Assembly: GCA_002311335.1 (NCBI GenBank)
Contig: DBZX01000085.1
Location: 8,029 to 22,781 of the forward strand
Source of the DNA: a bacterium UBP10_UBA1149
GTDB taxonomy: Bacteria > Desulfobacterota > Binatia > UBA1149
Length of the DNA stretch: 14,753 nucleotides
Reading direction: 5' to 3'
Shown: positions 6,837 to 14,367 of the stretch, in pieces
Numbering within the stretch: the first letter of the stretch is position 1
Layout of the letters: each line of letters begins with the position of its first letter
Program-made: the position numbers and the translations under genes
The notes under the pieces: model-generated
Databases searched by the model: none
Seen by the model: the letters and a program-made list of their open reading frames with translations, nothing else
What the model was told of the DNA's origin: nothing

Positions 6837-7997
6837 TCAGTTCCTCAACACGGCAATAGAGCCGTCGCCGAAATCGCCCCAGCCGGTCACCACTCCCAGG
6901 CTGGCGTCTGCCACCTGTCGCCCAGCTGCTTCGCCGCGCAACTGCCGCACGGCCTCTACCACGTGGCCCATGCCCAGTACGTGGGCCTCGCTCAACAGGC
7001 CCCCGTGTGTGTTGACGGGCAGCTCGCCGCCGAGCTCTATCCGCCCCTCCTGCACGAAAGCACCGCCCTCGCCACGCGCGCAGAAGCCAGCTTCTTCGAG
7101 CTGCTGGACGACCTCGAAGGTGAAGCAGTCGTACACCTGGGCGAAGTCGGCGTCCGCCGGTTTTACACCGGCCATCTCGAAGGCCCGGGGCGCGGCCACC
7201 GTGAGCCCGGTGCGAAAAATGTCTTCCCTGCCGGTAATCTCGTCGGCCGGATAGGGCTGGGCCGAGGCCACCCCGCTTATGTACACGGGCGGCCGGGCGA
7301 GGTCGCGCGCGCGCTCGGTGGTCGTGACAACGCAGGCCGCCGCACCGTCGGTCTCGAGGCAACAGTCGAACAAGCGGTAGGGGTCGGTGATCATCGGAGA
7401 GGCCAGGTACTGCTCCATGGTCATCGACTTGCCGTGCATGACGGCGGCCGGGTTGAGCTGCGCGTGCTTGCGCATGGCCAGCGCGACCGCGCCCAGCTGC
7501 TCGGCCGTGGTGCCGTACTCGTGCATGTGGCGACGGGCGATGAGCGCGTACCACTGCGGAGGGGCCACCAGTCCGTGCGGCAGGTAGAAGTCGCGGGCGA
7601 TCGCCCCGCCGGGAATCGAAGCCGTCATCTCCTGCACGATGGCGCCAGCCCGCGATCCCGAGTAGCCGTTCCAACCCGCGGGCATGAGCACGTAGTCGGC
7701 CAGGCCCGAGCTCACCGCAGCGGCCGCTACACCCAGCGACGCCACCGGAGCCGCGCCGCCCATGTTGACCGTGGTGGCAAACCTCAGGTTCTCGCAGCCA
7801 AGGCTGGCGGCAAAACCCTCGGCCGTGCCCAGGTTGGGAAACGGCATGATGCCATCCACCTGTCCCGCCCGCAGGCCAGCATCGGCCAGCGCGGCCAGCG
7901 CAGCCTCAAGTTGCAGCCCATGCAGGCTCTTGCCCGAGCCCTCGCCGCGGCAGAACCCGGTGGCGCCCACGCCAACGATGCAGGCCTTGTCTTTCAT
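6837..7997 (-). CDS. Thiolase-like (SCP-x/lipid-transfer type) protein lacking the nucleophilic Cys
   Basis: 386 residues of thiolase fold in the SCP-x/nonspecific lipid-transfer branch. Recognisable parts are the N-terminal CIVGVGATGF, VNMGGAAPVASLGVAAAAV (78-95), the loop DCCLETDGAAACVV (211-224), VYDCFTFEVVQQLEE (288-302) and NTHGGLLSEAHVLGMGHVVEAV (329-350). The nucleophilic Cys expected in the GGxx segment is Ala here, and the C-terminal CxGG Cys is replaced by VTGWGD, so Claisen-type thiolysis is unlikely. Tyr289-Asp290 stand where many SCP-x thiolases have His-Asp, as in Ltp2-type retro-aldolases, where Tyr residues are catalytic. With the adjoining DUF35 gene this suggests an acyl-CoA (retro-)aldolase; that is inference. 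It lies 22 bp downstream of the amidohydrolase gene. The start MKDKACIVG fits the family. Confidence 0.9.
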   Translation of the reverse strand: MKDKACIVGVGATGFCRGEGSGKSLHGLQLEAALAALADAGLRAGQVDGIMPFPNLGTAEGFAASLGCENLRFATTVNMGGAAPVASLGVAAAAVSSGLADYVLMPAGWNGYSGSRAGAIVQEMTASIPGGAIARDFYLPHGLVAPPQWYALIARRHMHEYGTTAEQLGAVALAMRKHAQLNPAAVMHGKSMTMEQYLASPMITDPYRLFDCCLETDGAAACVVTTTERARDLARPPVYISGVASAQPYPADEITGREDIFRTGLTVAAPRAFEMAGVKPADADFAQVYDCFTFEVVQQLEEAGFCARGEGGAFVQEGRIELGGELPVNTHGGLLSEAHVLGMGHVVEAVRQLRGEAAGRQVADASLGVVTGWGDFGDGSIAVLRN

Positions 7998-8019
7998 CGC
8001 CGCTCGCCCGGAAGGCCGG

Positions 8020-9033
8020 TCAGGAGGCCAGGGCCCCTGGTTTGCCCTTGCCCTTACCCACGCGACGGGTCGGCTCTATGCCGGCCAGCTTTGCGAGGTT
8101 GAGCCCCAGTATGTTGGCGCGCATCTGGTCGGTTATCTCCTTGTAACCCCACTCTTCGCGCAGCTGCTCGGGAATCTGGAAGTTACGAATGAAGTCGACC
8201 ACCAACGGCATGTCGTCAAACGCGAGGTCCAGTCCCATGACGATCTTCTCGTCACTGACCCACTGCAGCGCGGTGCCTATCATGTGATAGGCGCGGTAGG
8301 GCGAGCGCGCCAGCCAGCCGAGGATGCCCGACAGGCTCAGGTACAGGTTGACGTGCTTGCCCGCCAGCCCGATCAGTTCCTCGGTGTTGGGCCAGCCCAT
8401 GTGGTAGGCGATGACCTTGAGTTCCGGAAAGTCCAGGCACACGTCATCGAGCAATATAGGCATTGAGTACTTGCTCGGCTGCGGGCAGACGTAGCTCATA
8501 CCCGTGTGCACGGTGATGGCTATGCCCAGCTCGCAACACTTTTCGTAAAAGGGCCACAGCCGTCGATCGTTGAGAGGGCCGTCCTCTGGGGCGTAGACCT
8601 TGCACAGGCGCGCGTTACGCTCGTTGAACAGGTACTCCAGTTCCCAGATCGCCTTGTCGACGCCGCGCCGGAGCATGGGGCCGCAGTTGCACTCAAGGTA
8701 CATGCGCTCGGGGTAGGGTTCGATCTCCTTGAGCATGAAAGCGTTGGTCGACATGCAGGTGGTGTAGTCAGCCACGTCCATCATCGACTCGCGCAGTGCA
8801 AAACAGACGTCGACCTCGGCCTTGTCCATCCACTCTATCAACGCGTGCGCGCGCGGCTCGGGCATGGCCTCGCCACCCGACAGGTCGCGGTCGCCACCCC
8901 AGGCGCGCATTACCCCGTCGATGCTCTTCCACCAGCGCTCGTAGCCCGGGTAGTACGACATCTCTTCCATCGATTCGGGGTTCATGAAGTGGCACTCCGA
9001 GAGCGCCACGAAGTATTCTTTATCTGCGGGCAT
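8020..9033 (-). CDS. Amidohydrolase-2 (ACMSD-like) metal-dependent decarboxylase or hydrolase
   Basis: 337-residue TIM-barrel amidohydrolase. Candidate metal and catalytic residues, in order: Glu13-x-His15 (SECHF), His176 (ITVHTG), His211 (AYHMGWP) and Asp269 (MGLDLAFDD). The first H-x-H of typical amidohydrolases is E-x-H here, the pattern I recall for nonoxidative aromatic decarboxylases such as gamma-resorcylate decarboxylase (Glu8, His10, His164, His218, Asp287); spacing and length agree roughly. Decarboxylation, or hydrolysis of a ring or lactone, is therefore likely. AAGGAG sits about 9 nt before the ATG, fixing the start. The gene follows the Mo-subunit gene by 42 bp and precedes the thiolase-like gene. 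The basic tail (about 322-335, VGKGKGKPG) is unstructured. Not a urease/dihydroorotase-type amidohydrolase. Confidence 0.88.
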   Translation of the reverse strand: MPADKEYFVALSECHFMNPESMEEMSYYPGYERWWKSIDGVMRAWGGDRDLSGGEAMPEPRAHALIEWMDKAEVDVCFALRESMMDVADYTTCMSTNAFMLKEIEPYPERMYLECNCGPMLRRGVDKAIWELEYLFNERNARLCKVYAPEDGPLNDRRLWPFYEKCCELGIAITVHTGMSYVCPQPSKYSMPILLDDVCLDFPELKVIAYHMGWPNTEELIGLAGKHVNLYLSLSGILGWLARSPYRAYHMIGTALQWVSDEKIVMGLDLAFDDMPLVVDFIRNFQIPEQLREEWGYKEITDQMRANILGLNLAKLAGIEPTRRVGKGKGKPGALAS

Positions 9034-9075
9034 AACTTCGTCTCCTTTCAGTCGTTAATCCAGTCAATCGTTCTC

Positions 9076-11487
9076 TCAATCGGCGTTCTCGTGTAACAGC
9101 TTCCACAGCCTGCGCGGGCTGGCCGGCACCTCGCGGGCCGACAGGCCCAGCGGCGACAACGCGTCGTTTATGGCGCACATGATTGCCGCCGGCGTGGTGT
9201 GCATGGCGCCCTCGCCGCAGCCCTTGGCGCCCAGGGGTGTAAACGGCGACGGAGTGGTCAGTGCCTTTTTTTCAACCCGCGGAACCTCGTAGACGCTTGG
9301 CAGCAGGTAGTCCATGAACGACGAGGTCAACGGCTGGGCAGACTCGTCGTACACGTACTCCTCGAGCAGCGCCGCGCCCACGCCCTGTGCAATGCCGCCC
9401 ATGGTCTGGCCTTCAACTGTGACAGGGTTGAGGCGGGTTCCGCAATCGTCGACCAACCAGTATCCCAGTATATCCACGGTGCCGGTGTCGGGATCGACTT
9501 CGACCTTCACCAGGTGGCAGGCGTTGGCGGCCGTGAGGTAACTCTTCGCGCGGCCCTGTTCGTCGGCCGGGGTGCGACCGGGAGCCGTCCACACGTAGGT
9601 GGCTTGCGGCTGCGGATCGATGTCTTCGGGCAGCAGGTCGCTGCGCGCGAGCATGGCGCCGGCCACCTCGGCAAAGTGCATCTTCGCCTCGGGCATGGCA
9701 CGCACCCTCAAGAAACCGTCCATGAGCTCGACATCGTCGGGGCCGCACTGCAACAGCACCGCGGCAACGCGGGCCAGCTTGCGCTCGAGCAGGTGCGCAG
9801 CTCCCAGCGCGGCGCCGGTTATGGCCACGCCCAGTCGTGAGCCACCCGGCCCGAAGTGTGGCGGCGCCGACAGCGAGTCCTGGTACACGATACTCACGTC
9901 GGCCGGCGTGACGGCAAAGTAGTCGGCCAGCACCTGCGCCACGAGCGTGTACTGCCCCTGCCCCTCGAGCGAGAATCCGAGCCGCGCCGTGATGCGACCC
10001 ATCACATCGATGGCCACCGTTATGCCCTCGGGCACGCCGGTGCTCTCGAGCCCGACGATGGCGTAGGCGTTCCAGTCAAACACGCCTGGTTCTATAGTGT
10101 TGACGAGCCCGAGACCCAGCAGGCGACCTTCGGCCTGGGCGCTGTCACGCTCGGCGCAGAGCTTTTGATAGTCGGCCATGTCGAGCAGCGCATCCAGCGC
10201 AGCCTCGTAGTTGCCCGAGTCGTACTCGTTGCCGCTGGCTATGGTGTAGGGAAACGCGTCGGCCGGAATGTAGTTGCGCCTGCGGATCTCGGCGGGGTCC
10301 AGCCCCAGCTCGCGCGCGGCCTTGTCCATGGTCTGCTCGAGCACCCAGTTGTGCGGCGGCGGTCCCATGCCGCGGTAGGGACTCTGCGGAACCTTGTTGG
10401 TGGCCACGAGCGTGAGATCGTACTCGGCCGCCTGTATGGCGTAACAACCGGTAAAAGCGGCCAGGGGCTTGGCCGCCGACACGGCGCCGAAAGCCTCGGC
10501 GGTTCCGCCCATGTCGTCGAGCAACTTCACGCGCAGGCCGGTCACGGTGCCATCCTTCTTGAGCGCCAGCTGCAGCGTGTACTCTCGGTCCCAGCTCTGC
10601 CCGGCACCTGCGAGCAGATATTCCAGGCGGTCCTCTATCCACTTCACCGGTCGGCCCGAGGCGGCCTTGGAAAGCAGCGCGCAGATATCCACGCCGCGAA
10701 ACCCGCCCTTGCCACCGAAGCTGCCACCGTGCGGGTGACTGATCATGCGCACCTGGTTCGAAGGCAGGCCGAGCACCAGCGAACGCGCCAGGCCCATGTA
10801 CGACTGCGACTGGAAGGAGCCACGGCAGGTGAGCATGTCGTCGGCCGGGTTCCAGTCAACCACGCAGCCGAAGGTCTCCATGGGATTGGCGCCCAGGCGG
10901 TTCCAGCGGTAGTCGTCGGAGACCACGAGGTCGGCCTGGTCAAACGCCGAGTCGACCTCGCCCCAGGTAAACTTGCGCTGGAGCATCACGTTGCTGCCGT
11001 GTTCCTCGAACAACAGTGCCGCGTCGGCCGCCAGCGCGGCTTGCGCGTTGGCCACCACCGGCAGCTCCTCGTACTCAACGATGATGAGTTCAAGGGCGTC
11101 CTCGGCCAGGTAGCGACTCGTTGCCGCCACCGCCACCATGGGCTCACCCACGAAGCGGGTCTTCTCGTGGGCCAGGCAGTAGGCGCCCCAGCCCTCGGGC
11201 GCCGTGGTAGCCGGGTTGGTCAGGCGCGCGGCGTCGCGGCCGGTGATCACCGCATACACGCCCTCCATCTCTTCGGCCGCCGAGCTGTCGATCGAAACGA
11301 TTCGTGCGTGGGCGTAAGTGCTGCGCAGGATGGCGCAGTGAAGCATGCCGGGCAGCACCACGTTGTCTATGAACTCGGTGCGGCCGGTCACCAGCGAAGG
11401 GTCTTCGAGGCGCTCGACGCCCTTGCCTATCCAGCGGATCTCGCTTACCGGAAGCTCCTCGAGACTGTTGGGAATGCGACTGCTCAC
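9076..11487 (-). CDS. Molybdenum hydroxylase large subunit (xanthine dehydrogenase/aldehyde oxidase/CoxL family)
   Basis: Mo-pterin-binding subunit of 803 residues that hydroxylates a carbon using water. It opens with IRWIGKGVERLEDPSLVTG, typical of CoxL-like subunits. Cofactor motifs: GGSFGGKGGF (253-262), the substrate loop SPYRGMG (Y371-R372), GPGGSRLG, and GAKGCGEGA with the base Glu759. It lacks the AYRCSFR motif of true aerobic CO dehydrogenase (form I); the loop is closer to the AYRGAGR form but continues GPPPHN rather than GRPEA, so the substrate is not CO and is probably an aldehyde, heteroaromatic or aryl-CoA. The start is GTG at 11487, overlapping the 2Fe-2S subunit stop by 4 bp (GTGA), which suggests translational coupling. 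Identity of the family is certain; the substrate is not. Confidence 0.95.
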   Translation of the reverse strand: MSSRIPNSLEELPVSEIRWIGKGVERLEDPSLVTGRTEFIDNVVLPGMLHCAILRSTYAHARIVSIDSSAAEEMEGVYAVITGRDAARLTNPATTAPEGWGAYCLAHEKTRFVGEPMVAVAATSRYLAEDALELIIVEYEELPVVANAQAALAADAALLFEEHGSNVMLQRKFTWGEVDSAFDQADLVVSDDYRWNRLGANPMETFGCVVDWNPADDMLTCRGSFQSQSYMGLARSLVLGLPSNQVRMISHPHGGSFGGKGGFRGVDICALLSKAASGRPVKWIEDRLEYLLAGAGQSWDREYTLQLALKKDGTVTGLRVKLLDDMGGTAEAFGAVSAAKPLAAFTGCYAIQAAEYDLTLVATNKVPQSPYRGMGPPPHNWVLEQTMDKAARELGLDPAEIRRRNYIPADAFPYTIASGNEYDSGNYEAALDALLDMADYQKLCAERDSAQAEGRLLGLGLVNTIEPGVFDWNAYAIVGLESTGVPEGITVAIDVMGRITARLGFSLEGQGQYTLVAQVLADYFAVTPADVSIVYQDSLSAPPHFGPGGSRLGVAITGAALGAAHLLERKLARVAAVLLQCGPDDVELMDGFLRVRAMPEAKMHFAEVAGAMLARSDLLPEDIDPQPQATYVWTAPGRTPADEQGRAKSYLTAANACHLVKVEVDPDTGTVDILGYWLVDDCGTRLNPVTVEGQTMGGIAQGVGAALLEEYVYDESAQPLTSSFMDYLLPSVYEVPRVEKKALTTPSPFTPLGAKGCGEGAMHTTPAAIMCAINDALSPLGLSAREVPASPRRLWKLLHENAD

Positions 11488-12050
11488 TCGCCGCCCCCGT
11501 TGCCACTGGGCGCCGCTTTCTTTTCGAGGGCCGCGGCCAGAAGCCCGAGCGGACCCACGCCTCGCTGGCGTAATTTTTCAGCCGCGTCTCGCACCGACTC
11601 GATGATGGCCTCGTAACCCGTACAACGGCACACCTGCCCGCCCAGTGTTTCGAGCAGCGCCTGCTCGGAGGGGTCGGGGTCGCGCTCGAGCAACTCGGCG
11701 GCGGCCATGATGAAACCCGGCGTACAGAAGCCGCACTGCAGGCCGTGCTTGTCGACGAAGGCCTGCTGCAGGGGGTGCAGCTCGCCCTCGTTGGCCAGCG
11801 CCTCGATAGTGGTCACCTCGTGTCCGGTGGCCTGCACGGCCAGCATTATGCAGCTGCGCACCGCGCGCCCGTCGAGCAACACGGTGCAGGCGCCGCAGAC
11901 CCCGTGCTCACAGCCCAGGTGGGTGCCGGTGAGTCCCAGCTCCACGCGTAGAAAATCGGCGAGCGTCACGCGCGGCTCGAGTTCGGCCGACTGGCGGCGG
12001 CCGTTTACGGTGACCTCCACCGTTACCCTGGATATTTTTCTTTCGCCCAT
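11484..12050 (-). CDS. Molybdenum hydroxylase small subunit with two [2Fe-2S] clusters
   Basis: 188-residue electron-transfer subunit of the trimeric Mo hydroxylase. The plant-type cluster is held by Cys47, Cys52, Cys55 and Cys67 (CEHGVCGACTVLLDG..C). The second cluster sits in the helical domain with Cys106, Cys109, Cys141 and Cys143 (CGFCTPG and CRCTGYE). All eight ligands are present. The start is taken at ATG 12050 with AGGA 6 nt upstream; an alternative TTG at 12104 would overlap the FAD-subunit stop (TTGA) and add 18 non-conserved residues. The gene lies between the FAD and Mo subunits, the M-S-L order of cox-type operons. The C-terminal tail after about residue 165 is longer than the minimal domain and looks disordered. 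Confidence 0.95.
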   Translation of the reverse strand: MGERKISRVTVEVTVNGRRQSAELEPRVTLADFLRVELGLTGTHLGCEHGVCGACTVLLDGRAVRSCIMLAVQATGHEVTTIEALANEGELHPLQQAFVDKHGLQCGFCTPGFIMAAAELLERDPDPSEQALLETLGGQVCRCTGYEAIIESVRDAAEKLRQRGVGPLGLLAAALEKKAAPSGNGGGE

Positions 12051-12100
12051 TGTTGATCCTGTCGCCCTTGTCCCCGCCGCCCGGCTCCAGGCAGCGCGGC

Positions 12101-12964
12101 TCAAGCCCGCGCCGCGGCTTCCTCCATCGCCCTCGATGCCATCACGCCCGCCACCGAGCGACGCTGCGAGGCACTGGCGTGAACGTCGTCCAGGGGGTCT
12201 TCGACCGCCTCGGACACCAGCGCACCGGCTTCCTTCCAGGCCGCCGGCCCCGGCTCAGCGCCAGCAAGTGCCTGCTCGGCTGCCGTGCAGCGCAGGGGAA
12301 CAGCTCCCACGCCGAAGGCCACCACGTGGGGGTCGGCCACGCGCGCGTCGGCGATGCGCATGGTCACCACCGCCCCGGCCAACGCGAAGTCGCCGTGCCG
12401 ACGGGTCACCTCCTGCACCGACCAGCCACTGCCTTCGGGAAGCAACGGAAAGCGGGCCTCGACGAGTAGCTCTGCTGGTTCAAGCGTGGTGGTGAGGTAG
12501 GTGATAAAAAAGTCTTCGGCGCTCTCGCTGCGCTTTCCGTCGGGGCCTTCGATGACCAGCTCAGCACCGGCGGCCACGGCCAGGGCCGGCAGCTCGGCGG
12601 CGGGGTCGGCGTGGGCCAGCGAGCCGCACACCGTGCCCTGGTTGCGATTCTGGGGATGGGCCACGTGGCGCAGCCCGGCCAGCAAGAGCGGGTGGCTGTC
12701 GGCCAGGCCGGGAAAAAATTCCAGTGAACGCTGGCGAACCATGGCGCCCACGCCCAGGCAGCCGCCTGATATCTCGATGCTGTCGAGCCCTGGCACGCGG
12801 GCGATATCGACGAGCAGTTCGGGCCGCGCAAGACGCATGTTGAGCAAGGCCATCAAGCTCTGCCCGCCGGCCAACACCTTGGCGTCGAACCCGCGCTCAT
12901 CGAGTAGCGCGACTGCCTCGGCCACTGAAGCGGGAGCGGCGTATTCAAAGGCTGGTGGCTTCAT
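12101..12964 (-). CDS. Molybdenum hydroxylase medium subunit (FAD-binding, CoxM/CutM type)
   Basis: 287-residue FAD subunit that passes electrons from the Fe-S subunit to the final acceptor. The FAD-binding motifs are LAGGQSLMALLNMRLA (31-46) and HPQNRNQGTVCGSLAHADPAAELPAL (103-128), followed by the CO_deh_flav_C domain. No extra 4Fe-4S loop of 4-hydroxybenzoyl-CoA reductase beta subunits is apparent. The start is ATG at 12964 (MKPPAFEY), preferred over an in-frame GTG at 12976 that is too close to the AGGTGGGG ribosome site. It is the first gene of the operon and lies divergent from the crotonase at 13214, with about 250 bp between them for both promoters. Family assignment is certain. Confidence 0.95.
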   Translation of the reverse strand: MKPPAFEYAAPASVAEAVALLDERGFDAKVLAGGQSLMALLNMRLARPELLVDIARVPGLDSIEISGGCLGVGAMVRQRSLEFFPGLADSHPLLLAGLRHVAHPQNRNQGTVCGSLAHADPAAELPALAVAAGAELVIEGPDGKRSESAEDFFITYLTTTLEPAELLVEARFPLLPEGSGWSVQEVTRRHGDFALAGAVVTMRIADARVADPHVVAFGVGAVPLRCTAAEQALAGAEPGPAAWKEAGALVSEAVEDPLDDVHASASQRRSVAGVMASRAMEEAAARA

Positions 12965-13213
12965 GTGTCGCTGCACCCCACCTGCGGCGGCACAGGTAGA
13001 ACACGTTCCATTTACCTCTCGACGACAGGCGGGGCAAGTCGCCCCCGTGCGAGACAGGCCCCTTGAGCCCGCGAGAGAAACTGTCGGACAACAGGCTTCG
13101 ATTCCTGCCCTGCCACCTTTACCCCCAAAGCTGCCTGCCCCCCCTCTTGCCCGGGAGCCGTGCGGGGGCTAAGGCTGTCGGTGGCGCCCCCCGGCGACAG
13201 GGAGACTGGCAGC
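12965..13213. promoter_or_regulatory. Divergent intergenic region between the Mo-hydroxylase operon and the crotonase
   Basis: 249 bp that should hold promoters for both directions, but no convincing sigma-70 or sigma-54 pair could be read. It contains a GC-rich hairpin, GGGGC (13031-13035) and GCCCC (13041-13045) around an AAGTC loop. There is also a GACAG...CTGTC inverted repeat (13053-13057 with 13081-13085), which could be an operator but is only 5 bp per arm. No regulator gene is present in the window. Confidence 0.4.
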
Positions 13214-14125
13214 ATGAGTTGGAGTGATTGGCAGCAGGTAAACGGCGACGGGCTCGTCTTCGACGAAATCCTCTACGAGAAGAAGCACCACGCCGAACTC
13301 GGCGGTGGCATTGCGCGGGTCACGATCAACAAGCCCGACAAGTACAACGTGATGACCCTGGAGACGGTCGAGCAGATGTTCCGGGCTTTTTACGACGCCA
13401 ACCACGACACATCCATCGGGCTGATCGTGATGGCCGGCGCGGGCAAGAACTTCGGTACCGGCGGCGACGTGGAGTGGGAGACCTGGGGGCTGCGCAAGGG
13501 TTTCTATTTTCGCTACCCCCACAACCGCCTGGTGCGCAACTCGCGTAAGCCCGTGCTTGCCCAGGTGCAGGGCTACTGCCTGGGCGGACACAACCACATG
13601 GCTTACTGCTGCGATTTTACCATCGCCGCCGACACGGCCATGTTCGGGCAGGCGGGGCCACGCGTGTCGAGCCCGGCCGACGGGTTTTTTGTTCCTTACC
13701 TCACCAAGGTAGTGGGCGCCAAGAAAGCCCGCGAAATGTGGATGCTGTGCCGCAAGTACTCGGCCGAGCAGGCCGAGCGCATGGGACTGGTCAACGAGGT
13801 GGTACCGGCCGGTGATCTCGAGGCCACCGTAGACCGCTGGGCCGAAGAACTGCTCGCGCTCAGCCCCGGTTGCCTGGAGGTGCTCAAGGCCGCCTTCGAC
13901 CAGGAGTTAGACGGCTACCAGGAGATGGGGGCTATATCTTCGTCAATGTACCCCGACTGGTTCGACTCGCCCGAGGGCAAGGAAGGTGGCGTGGCTTTCA
14001 TGGACGGCCGTCGCACGCCCAGGTTCTGGGAACTGCGCGAGCGCGAGGCCGGTGAGCACCGGGAACTCATGAAGCGCTACCTCGAGGAAACCCCGGCGGC
14101 GCGCAAAACCACCGGCAAGGACTAA
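13214..14125 (+). CDS. Crotonase-family protein of MenB/BadI type
   Basis: 303 residues from ATG 13214, with AGGGAG about 9 nt upstream; in-frame sequence further upstream does not resemble the family. The crotonase fold is evident: ARVTINKPDKYNVM (34-47), FGTGGDV (80-86), AQVQGYCLGGHNHMAY (116-131) and AMFGQAGPRV (142-151). KKAREMWMLCRKYSAEQAERMGLVNEVVP (170-198) strongly recalls MenB (dihydroxynaphthoyl-CoA synthase) and BadI (2-ketocyclohexanecarboxyl-CoA hydrolase). The two Glu of true hydratases are absent (Asn127 and Gly148 stand there), while Asp156 lies near the MenB/BadI catalytic Asp. A carbon-carbon ring closure or opening on an acyl-CoA is thus more likely than hydration. It is divergent from the Mo-hydroxylase operon and no menaquinone genes are nearby, so a degradative role is favoured. 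Confidence 0.88.
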   Translation: MSWSDWQQVNGDGLVFDEILYEKKHHAELGGGIARVTINKPDKYNVMTLETVEQMFRAFYDANHDTSIGLIVMAGAGKNFGTGGDVEWETWGLRKGFYFRYPHNRLVRNSRKPVLAQVQGYCLGGHNHMAYCCDFTIAADTAMFGQAGPRVSSPADGFFVPYLTKVVGAKKAREMWMLCRKYSAEQAERMGLVNEVVPAGDLEATVDRWAEELLALSPGCLEVLKAAFDQELDGYQEMGAISSSMYPDWFDSPEGKEGGVAFMDGRRTPRFWELREREAGEHRELMKRYLEETPAARKTTGKD

Positions 14126-14145
14126 TCCGGGGGAGCCTGTTGGCT

Positions 14146-14200
14146 GTTGCCCAGCGCCGCGTCGAGCCTGGCCATGGGCGGGCAACGTGTTTCTACTTTT
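14146..14200 (+). terminator. Candidate terminator after the MenB/BadI-like crotonase
   Basis: Perfect 7 bp arms GTTGCCC (14146-14152) and GGGCAAC (14180-14186) enclose a 27 nt GC-rich loop that can fold further, followed by the T-rich GTGTTTCTACTTTT. It starts about 20 bp after the crotonase stop. The loop is long and the T-run is interrupted, so this is moderate support only. Confidence 0.4.
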
Positions 14201-14215
14201 CCTCCTGACAGGAGG
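14201..14215. repeat. Short perfect inverted repeat CCTCCT-GAC-AGGAGG
   Basis: Six-base arms with a 3 nt loop, directly after the T-rich stretch of the preceding hairpin. The right arm is a perfect Shine-Dalgarno sequence, but no start codon with a real gene follows (the next in-frame TTG frame is only a few codons long). It is probably part of the terminator region of the convergent pair. Confidence 0.35.
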
Positions 14216-14367
14216 TTGGAGATCGCCCCGAGTTCGGGTCAACCGGGGTAGGCGGTCGCGGCCGCAGTAAAAAACGAAAGAAAAAACCAGCCAAGCGTGG
14301 CCGCCGCTACCCAGAGCAACACACCGGCCAGGCCGAGCCCGCTACCCGTGAATGCCGCCGCGGCAGC

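Larger units (their letters stand above)
14126..14367. other. 242 bp intergenic region between convergent genes
   Basis: Holds two hairpins near its left end (listed separately). On the minus strand there is an open hydrophobic stretch in frame with, and downstream of, the acyl-CoA ligase stop codon (14239-14367). No confident gene or RNA was recognised. Confidence 0.5.

Noticed and set aside
9856..11616. 586-codon plus-strand open frame opposite the Mo subunit
   Set aside because: Antisense shadow of a gene with clear cofactor motifs; no domain or ribosome site of its own.
9076..12964. Aerobic CO dehydrogenase (coxMSL) as the identity of the Mo hydroxylase
   Set aside because: The M-S-L gene order fits, but the large subunit lacks the AYRCSFR active-site motif and its Cys, so a CO substrate is not supported.
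13028..13118. tRNA-like segment: 7 bp acceptor-like pairing (GGCGGGG with CCCTGCC) and a TTCGATT T-loop-like sequence before ACC
   Set aside because: The T-stem closing pair is C-C instead of G-C, no anticodon stem closes around any candidate anticodon, the D-loop lacks GG, and CCA is not followed through. Coincidence in GC-rich DNA.
13214..14125. Calling the divergent crotonase menB
   Set aside because: Similarity is real, but the active-site loop differs and no menaquinone genes are nearby; a BadI-like catabolic role fits the context at least as well, so no symbol is given.
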